Shown here piece by piece: positions 60,401 through 64,000 of a DNA stretch of 64,000 nucleotides. A model generated the notes under the pieces. The model saw nothing but the letters and a program-made list of their open reading frames with translations, was not told where the DNA came from and made no database searches. Source of the stretch: Siniperca chuatsi (lineage: Eukaryota; Chordata; Actinopteri; Centrarchiformes; Sinipercidae); NCBI RefSeq assembly GCF_020085105.1, contig NC_058052.1, positions 22,759,733 to 22,823,732 of the forward strand. Direction: 5' to 3'. Position 1 is the first letter of the stretch. Every line of letters begins with the position of its first letter. Made by a program: the position numbers and the translations under genes.

Positions 60401-63090
60401 CGTTTTGTTCTTTTCAGATATACATACAATACACACATTCACACACACATTACAATCAATCAAATGAAATCATAAATCTTGTGTTAAATATGAAGTTTGT
60501 GTGAGACAGACACACGCAGACAAAGGTCAGAGGTCAGATTCAGTTATACAGCTGCACCTCTGAAGACTTGTAGTGATGCCTTGCTCAAGGACACTTGGGT
60601 TTGAACACAGGCATTCCTTCTCACAAAACGTAATACTTTTTATATCAAAATTCATAAACATGCACACTCAACCTTTTAATGTTTGCTTTATTGTACCTGA
60701 TATTTGTTTGATATATCTCTTGACATTTCCTTCTACAGAATATGTGTCTCTTCCGTATACTACTGCTTATATGTCCTCTAACCTCTTACGTCCTGTAGTT
60801 GACCAGAGCAGTGAGGCCTTTTTCATGTGTGTGTGTCTATATAATGTTTGTGTTTATCTGTTCGTTTGCAGTACGTGTGTTTTCCTCTGCACGCTTATTG
60901 CATTATGTCATTATCTTTACAAATGTTTTTGTGACACGATGCTGCATTCACATTGTGGCTTTATGTAATAGATGTCAAACCATGTTTTCATTAATTTCAG
61001 TCAGAGAATGGTGCTAAACTCAGCCAGTGCTGCTTATTGTCAACCTGCACCTTAATCAACTTGCACCTGGTTTGAAAGGTGCCGCAGGAACGTAAAACTA
61101 TATGAGTAATGAATCATAATTATCCAGCACACATTCAAGAAGCTTTGCTGAGTCGTTGTTTTATATTTAATGTGTTCAGATTTAGAAACAACACTTCTCT
61201 GACATTACTGACTTCACATTGAAAATTCATTGCTTAAATTGTCTAAAACAGTAGTTCCCAACCTGGCGGTCGGGATCCCCCTAGGGGTCCCAAAATGTAC
61301 ATGAGGGTATGGTATTGCATTTAAAGAATTTGGAAGATGGTGTCTTTTTTTTACTGCCCTGTCAAAACCAAAAACACAAGTGTGTTTATCTGCTCTAATG
61401 TGCCGCTTTTAAGCTGCGATCGTTAGCATGTCCGGCACATTAACTTATTACTTGCAGTAGCAACTGAGCGTTACTTCCAAAGCATGAGTAACACATTGAC
61501 AAACTAGTTTACATTAGTTTGTGGGGTTACAGGTTACATTAAAAAAAAAAAGAAAAGCCCTGATCACAACTAGCACATGCACTGTGTAGTATTTCCCAAT
61601 TAGATTTTAGGGCAGCTTAATTAGTTAGCTAGTTAGCTATAGCTGTTAAAATCTGCTAGCCTTAGTTGAAATTTTAGCCAGCAAAATGTTTAAATTACTT
61701 TCTATGGCTTTTCCTTAATTTGTGCTTTTTTTCTTGTGATATACACTTTCACCTCTTTGGGGCCTAAAATGAAACTCATGTTCATATTGACACAGAGCCC
61801 ATAACTTGTGATGACAGGTCATAAGTAGATGTTGCTTCACGAGCCAAAACGGTTGGGAAAACTGGTTTAAAACCAACTTTTGGGTTATAACAACTAAGCA
61901 CATATGGGAAAAAAAACGAGCAGGATGACTGCAGGTATCTACATGTCGACCTGCTATTCTTTTCTCTTCTTCTGATGATGATGAAGTAGGAATCCCCGAA
62001 AGTAGGACCCAGGAGTCTTACTATGCGAAAAGGAGACACTGCCAATTTTGTTTTGGCTAATTTCTTACTTCTCTTGCACCTAAAATTTAAATACTATGAA
62101 GATCAGAGGGAATTGCTGTTGTGGCTAACATCTTATTATTAATATATATTTTTTAAGCCACAATGTGAACTCAGCATTAGTCAAATCTATACACATACAG
62201 TGAGCCATACGCTCACTGTGTACATCTGTGTATGTCTGTGGATATGAATTAAACTTTTGGGGAAATTGCTGTTTTATTGGGGACATTATTATTTCTAGCA
62301 GGTTGCTATAACTGGCACCACGACCACTACAATAGCAGTCCCTGCAGTAATTTGGCAATTGAACAGTGTTTCAGTTGTAATCACTATTTCAATGTGGTTT
62401 ATTGTGGCACTTGACCAAGATCTTCAGCCCTGTTTACGTTCTTGGAGAAATCAAATATATAGCACCTTTTTAAATGAGCCGGTTATGAAGTATTATGTCA
62501 CAGTAATAATGTAATTTGTTTGTCTTGTAGGACTTGCAGTTGGAGTACGGGCACGATTCACCAAGTCTACTGGGAGGAAACAAGTAAGTCTCTCATTCAC
62601 TTATTATCCTTTTGTCTATCTCTTGCTGTCTTTTCTCCACTTGTTTAATTTCTTTTTCTTTTACACCTTCACCCCCTTATCTCTCCGATGCTTAAATTTT
62701 CTCCCATTCTTTCATCTACAGTGGCAGAAGAGAGGGAGGGAGAGCCAGAATGTGAGATAGGGAGAGTTTTCATGCTGTCGGCTTGATGATTTATTCATAA
62801 TTGCAGCTTGAGGGTGTTCTGTGAGCTGTGTGTTTGTGTGAGCGTTCTGCTTTCAAGTGTGCTTTGTAAGCAGAAAGCTCAGGTTCAGATCAGGGATGTA
62901 GAATGTTGCCCATAGTCTGGCGAGGACTAAAAAGCATGTAGATTTTCAGTCTCAGAGAAAGAAATTCAGATAAAAAATGTTTTTCTTTCTTCCATTTTTC
63001 TTTATCATATTCTATCATTTATACTTTTCTCTTCACTTGTCTGACAAACAGGAGTCTTCTCAAATCTGTGGAGGAGGAGCTAAAGCAGAG
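36766..63090 (+). CDS. map4k3: MAP4K3 (GLK), Ste20/GCK-class kinase; 5' 17 exons, continues past window
   Basis: Exons: 36766-36864, 49214-49271, 49940-50030, 50270-50334, 50476-50531, 51228-51275, 51823-51865, 52168-52240, 52762-52893, 53526-53588, 53796-53877, 54535-54651, 57451-57529, 57655-57713, 59904-59966, 62531-62583, 63052-63090. All join in phase with GT/AG sites and give about 406 residues of an expected 880-900. Numbering from the second ATG, the kinase domain covers about 16-273: GSGTYGDV P-loop, catalytic K45, alpha-C E61, HRDIK (D136), DFG (154-156), S170 in [11 protein letters not shown] and APE (179-181), all intact. MAP4K3 responds to amino acids upstream of mTORC1, activates JNK, and phosphorylates PKC-theta in T cells; S170 is its known activating autophosphorylation site. 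After the kinase domain the linker matches human up to [10 protein letters not shown]. Intron 1 is 12.3 kb. Two adjacent in-frame ATGs start it; the second aligns with human. Confidence 0.97.
39027..39120 (+). mobile_element. Dispersed repeat fragment
   Basis: ttaaggacacttgggggatc followed by aaacctgaaacctctggatt, a phrase pair shared in diverged form with 46636-46725 and 60574-60613. The form (gatcaaacctgaaacc) resembles an inverted tRNA B box, as in tRNA-derived SINEs. Confidence 0.4.
41072..41101. repeat. (TG)n microsatellite
   Basis: Fifteen TG units in map4k3 intron 1. Shorter TG runs are at 41008-41024. Confidence 0.95.
45513..45536. repeat. (AC)n microsatellite
   Basis: Twelve AC units in map4k3 intron 1. 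Confidence 0.95.
46636..46725 (+). mobile_element. Dispersed repeat fragment
   Basis: ttgcttaaggacctttta and gtgatcaaacctacaacccc, then ttggttacaccagacggtct, again fit an inverted tRNA-like SINE head. Diverged. Confidence 0.4.
47421..47580 (-). mobile_element. tRNA-derived SINE, minus-oriented
   Basis: On the plus strand it reads gagagatggagggtgacatg, caacaaaggtctgtggccgg, and actcaaaccagagacattgc, then a gtgagc...cccctttgccac segment. Read on the minus strand, ctggtttgagtccgg (47505-47519) is a B-box-like RNA polymerase III promoter element. This is a familiar fish SINE family. Confidence 0.6.
47757..47817. repeat. (CA)n microsatellite
   Basis: About 30 CA units in map4k3 intron 1. Confidence 0.97.
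48740..48860. repeat. Possible dispersed repeat fragment
   Basis: aaacctgatttccccagct here and cctgatttccccagtaacct at 58087 share a phrase seen in a common fish repeat built on ccagtaacctggtttc. Boundaries unknown. Confidence 0.3.
49214..49271 (+). CDS. map4k3: map4k3 exon 2 (catalytic lysine)
   Basis: [20 protein letters not shown], identical to human over this stretch. Contains K45, the ATP-anchoring lysine. Confidence 0.98.
49739..49777. repeat. (AC)n microsatellite
   Basis: About 20 AC units in map4k3 intron 2. Confidence 0.95.
49873..49916. repeat. (TAA)n followed by (TG)n
   Basis: Ten or so TAA units run directly into six TG units, 24 bp upstream of the exon 3 acceptor. Confidence 0.95.
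49940..50030 (+). CDS. map4k3: map4k3 exon 3 (alpha-C)
   Basis: [20 protein letters not shown] then [12 protein letters not shown]61 is the alpha-C glutamate. One change from human (HS for HP). Confidence 0.98.
50037..50077. repeat. (GT)n microsatellite at a splice donor
   Basis: About 20 GT units begin six bases after the exon 3 boundary (gtaaga then gtgtgt...). Confidence 0.97.
50270..50334 (+). CDS. map4k3: map4k3 exon 4 (hinge)
   Basis: [20 protein letters not shown] then YH. The hinge is MEYCGG where human has MEFCGG. Confidence 0.98.
50476..50531 (+). CDS. map4k3: map4k3 exon 5
   Basis: [19 protein letters not shown], residues 104-122. Confidence 0.98.
51228..51275 (+). CDS. map4k3: map4k3 exon 6 (HRD loop)
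   Basis: [16 protein letters not shown], residues 123-138, with catalytic D136. Confidence 0.98.
51823..51865 (+). CDS. map4k3: map4k3 exon 7
   Basis: [14 protein letters not shown], residues 139-152, holding the Mg-binding N141. Confidence 0.98.
52168..52240 (+). CDS. map4k3: map4k3 exon 8 (DFG, activation loop)
   Basis: [20 protein letters not shown] then GTPYW. Contains D154-G156 and S170. The acceptor follows a 200-bp pyrimidine-rich tract. Confidence 0.98.
52762..52893 (+). CDS. map4k3: map4k3 exon 9 (APE to alpha-F)
   Basis: Residues 177-221: [20 protein letters not shown], then [15 protein letters not shown] and PPMFDLHPM. Confidence 0.98.
53526..53588 (+). CDS. map4k3: map4k3 exon 10
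   Basis: [20 protein letters not shown] then K, residues 221-242. Confidence 0.98.
53796..53877 (+). CDS. map4k3: map4k3 exon 11
   Basis: [20 protein letters not shown] then KLLQ; holds the conserved arginine near the end of the kinase domain (KKRP). The acceptor (gccggatgaaag) has a weak pyrimidine tract next to it. Confidence 0.97.
54535..54651 (+). CDS. map4k3: map4k3 exon 12
   Basis: Residues 270-308: [19 protein letters not shown], then [18 protein letters not shown]. End of the kinase domain and start of the acidic linker. Phase 0 at its 3' end. Confidence 0.97.
55144..55218 (+). CDS. map4k3: Candidate map4k3 cassette exon, 25 codons
   Basis: A 75-bp open block begins after a long pyrimidine tract and cag, reads [18 protein letters not shown] and continues basic to ARRK, and ends at a gtacca donor. 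It is phase 0 at both ends, so inclusion between exons 12 and 13 keeps the frame and adds 25 residues (net strongly basic) after residue 308. The mammalian MAP4K3 and MAP4K5 proteins I remember have no such insert. A chance fit is possible. Confidence 0.4.
55548..55780 (+). mobile_element. Dispersed teleost repeat, 3' half
   Basis: gattgggaaatgcgcttaat, gagaggattgataccaatct, gtctgtacggtaaatatgag, ggctctgtccaaaggtaact, and ccaccagcacctctaaagct occur in the order of a well-known and abundant fish repeat. The family's 5' part is at 10455-10600. No termini found. Confidence 0.65.
57392..57430. repeat. (TG)n microsatellite next to a 3' splice site
   Basis: Nineteen to twenty TG units end 20 bp before the exon 13 acceptor, with ctctttctctttcctgatag between. 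Confidence 0.97.
57451..57529 (+). CDS. map4k3: map4k3 exon 13
   Basis: Residues 309-335: [20 protein letters not shown] then TLSEIN, aligned with human VAVPHRIHSTSRN...SEI. The acceptor is tgatag, preceded by a TG repeat. Confidence 0.95.
57655..57713 (+). CDS. map4k3: map4k3 exon 14
   Basis: [20 protein letters not shown], residues 335-354; human differs only at the last position shown (HHEL). Confidence 0.98.
57935..57960. repeat. Possible hAT terminus fragment
   Basis: tagggatgtcccgatctg resembles the end of fish hAT elements that begin with gggatgtcccgatc. No partner end was found nearby. Confidence 0.3.
58171..58505 (+). mobile_element. LINE 3' end with decayed ORF2 C-terminus, map4k3 intron 14
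   Basis: The text gagctcagagtagagccact, cagttgaggtggtgcatcct, gaacatgctggagggataat, cctggaatgcctcaggatcc and ggacgacgtggctggggaga is the C-terminal ORF2 region of an abundant fish LINE, normally reading LRW-FGH ... RPR-TRWRDYI ... LEDVAGERE. Here the frame is broken: [16 protein letters not shown] is in one frame and DDVAGENSV in another. It ends with a degenerate ggataagcgg-like tail. No reverse-transcriptase core is present. RTE-type is my best guess. Confidence 0.7.
59904..59966 (+). CDS. map4k3: map4k3 exon 15
   Basis: [20 protein letters not shown] then L, residues 355-375, aligned with human [19 protein letters not shown]. The polypyrimidine acceptor ends ctgaccag. Confidence 0.95.
60574..60613 (+). 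mobile_element. Dispersed repeat fragment
   Basis: gatgccttgctcaaggacac followed by ttgggtttgaacacaggc, of the same kind as the fragments at 39027 and 46636. Confidence 0.4.
61241..61872. mobile_element. Non-autonomous hAT-type element in map4k3 intron 15
   Basis: The element spans 61249-61864 (616 bp). It starts CAGTAGTTCCCAACCTGGC and ends ACGGTTGGGAAAACTG, whose reverse complement CAGTTTTCCCAACCGT shares CAGT and TTCCCAACC. The flanks gtctaaaa (61241-61248) and gtttaaaa (61865-61872) agree at 7 of 8 positions, fitting an 8-bp hAT target duplication. Near the ends it has cggtcgggatccccctaggg and cacgagccaaaac, typical of this fish family. No transposase is encoded. Confidence 0.8.
62531..62583 (+). 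CDS. map4k3: map4k3 exon 16
   Basis: [17 protein letters not shown], residues 376-393 with a split Lys. It is shorter than the human stretch (DLQLEYGQGHQGGYFLGADK). Confidence 0.93.
63052..63090 (+). CDS. map4k3: map4k3 exon 17 (last in window)
   Basis: [12 protein letters not shown], matching human [12 protein letters not shown], and ends in phase 2 at gtaagt. The next exon lies beyond the right edge. Confidence 0.97.
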
Positions 63091-64000
63091 GTAAGTCAGA
63101 CCCCTCTCACATCCTGATTCACCCAGGGCCTCTTGATTTGCTGGTGTTCTAACCACACCCACCCATCAGCCAATCATTGTTAATGGCAGGACTAATCTTG
63201 GCCAATCACATGCGACTAATGCTGTTGTAATGACTTCAGGCTGTCACGGCTCTCAGCATTTTGGATTCTTGTGGGTTTTATTTTCCCTTGGCTTGCTTCA
63301 CGCTTTGATGTGATCAGGAAAAGGCTGTGCTTCATAGGAGCTTCCTGCAGAGCATGGCGTTCGCACGCACGCACGCACACACACACACACACAAATGCAT
63401 GTGTATACAGTTTTTTAGCCAAAGCTGCAGTGGATGTCTTTAGCAATTTTACTGGCAAGTCTGTGGAGACATTATTTTTACTTGCCCCAAAAATGATGGT
63501 GATCACCATCTGTCTCAGTGTCTTGTGCTTTGCTATATTCTATGAGACAATCCGATACGACAAATATGTTTCACTGAATTCTTTGGTCTGCACAGTAACA
63601 AAGATACAGAGAGTTTTCACATCTATAGACATATGGTACAAAGATGTCCTTTAAACATTCCCCTTTAGACACAAGAGGCTAAATTTGATTCCCTGCAAAT
63701 CCTAATTGATTGCTGAATCAATGTTTTACATATATGATCTAGATAATGTTAAATTAAAAGTATTATATTCTGTAAGGCTGTTTGGCTACACACTTAAAAT
63801 GTTGTTTCTTTAGTTTGAGTTGCTCCCAGTTTTTATCCCTTTTAGGCTTCTTTGGCGGACAGAGGTCATAGCGTAGTAGATAACAGTGACCTTGTTTCAG
63901 TCTTTGAGGTTATATCATCAGAAGGAGTCAGGAGTTTACAGACCTGGGTAAAATGCAGTTCATGGTTTGTTTTAGTCTATACAAGTGCCTACAAGTGTCA
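63091..64000 (+). other. Start of map4k3 intron 17
   Basis: No further exon of the linker (human HVAHLEDDEGDDD region) could be found before the edge. Intronic sequence only. Confidence 0.7.
63364..63392. repeat. (CA)n microsatellite
   Basis: CGCA units grading into CA units in map4k3 intron 17. Confidence 0.9.

Overview
The window looks like nuclear DNA of a teleost fish, probably a percomorph. It is AT-rich, with small coding exons set in long introns, many CA/TG microsatellites, and remnants of transposon families common in fish (hAT-type terminal-inverted-repeat elements, LINE 3' tails, tRNA-type SINE pieces, a THAP/P-element-like element). There are no operons, CRISPR arrays or prokaryotic signals.

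Layout: (1) 1-18.2 kb has no coding exon I can support. It holds a possible 3' untranslated region ending near 6.4 kb on the + strand, an intact-looking non-autonomous hAT element with a perfect 8-bp target-site duplication (7815-8445), LINE debris including a reverse-transcriptase fragment (11.3-11.9 kb), and simple repeats. (2) 18.7-22.2 kb, minus strand: a six-exon gene whose joined reading frame gives a 373-residue, mostly helical protein with an N-terminal myristoylation-type sequence. I do not recognise the family; it is the least explained gene here. (3) 28.76-35.58 kb, + strand: thumpd2 in 11 exons, complete, encoding a THUMP-domain RNA methyltransferase of 620 residues. (4) 36.77 kb to beyond the right edge, + strand: map4k3, a germinal-centre-kinase-class Ste20 kinase. 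The first 17 coding exons are present: the whole kinase domain and the start of the linker. The proline-rich and citron-homology parts lie past 64 kb.

thumpd2 and map4k3 sit head to tail with only 1.18 kb between stop and start codon. In mammals the same two genes are neighbours in the same relative orientation, with TMEM178A between them and SLC8A1 beyond THUMPD2, so this is conserved synteny with tmem178 missing from the interval. The possible 3' UTR at the left end would fit slc8a1 by synteny only.

Exon coordinates were derived by hand from splice-site consensus, reading phase and similarity to remembered mammalian orthologues. No alignment or transcript data were available. The best candidates for something undescribed are the 18.7-22.2 kb gene, an in-frame 75-bp candidate cassette exon in map4k3 (55144-55218) joined to exon 12 by a stop-free 492-bp intron, and a P-element-like TIR element with a THAP-like exon inside thumpd2 intron 6.
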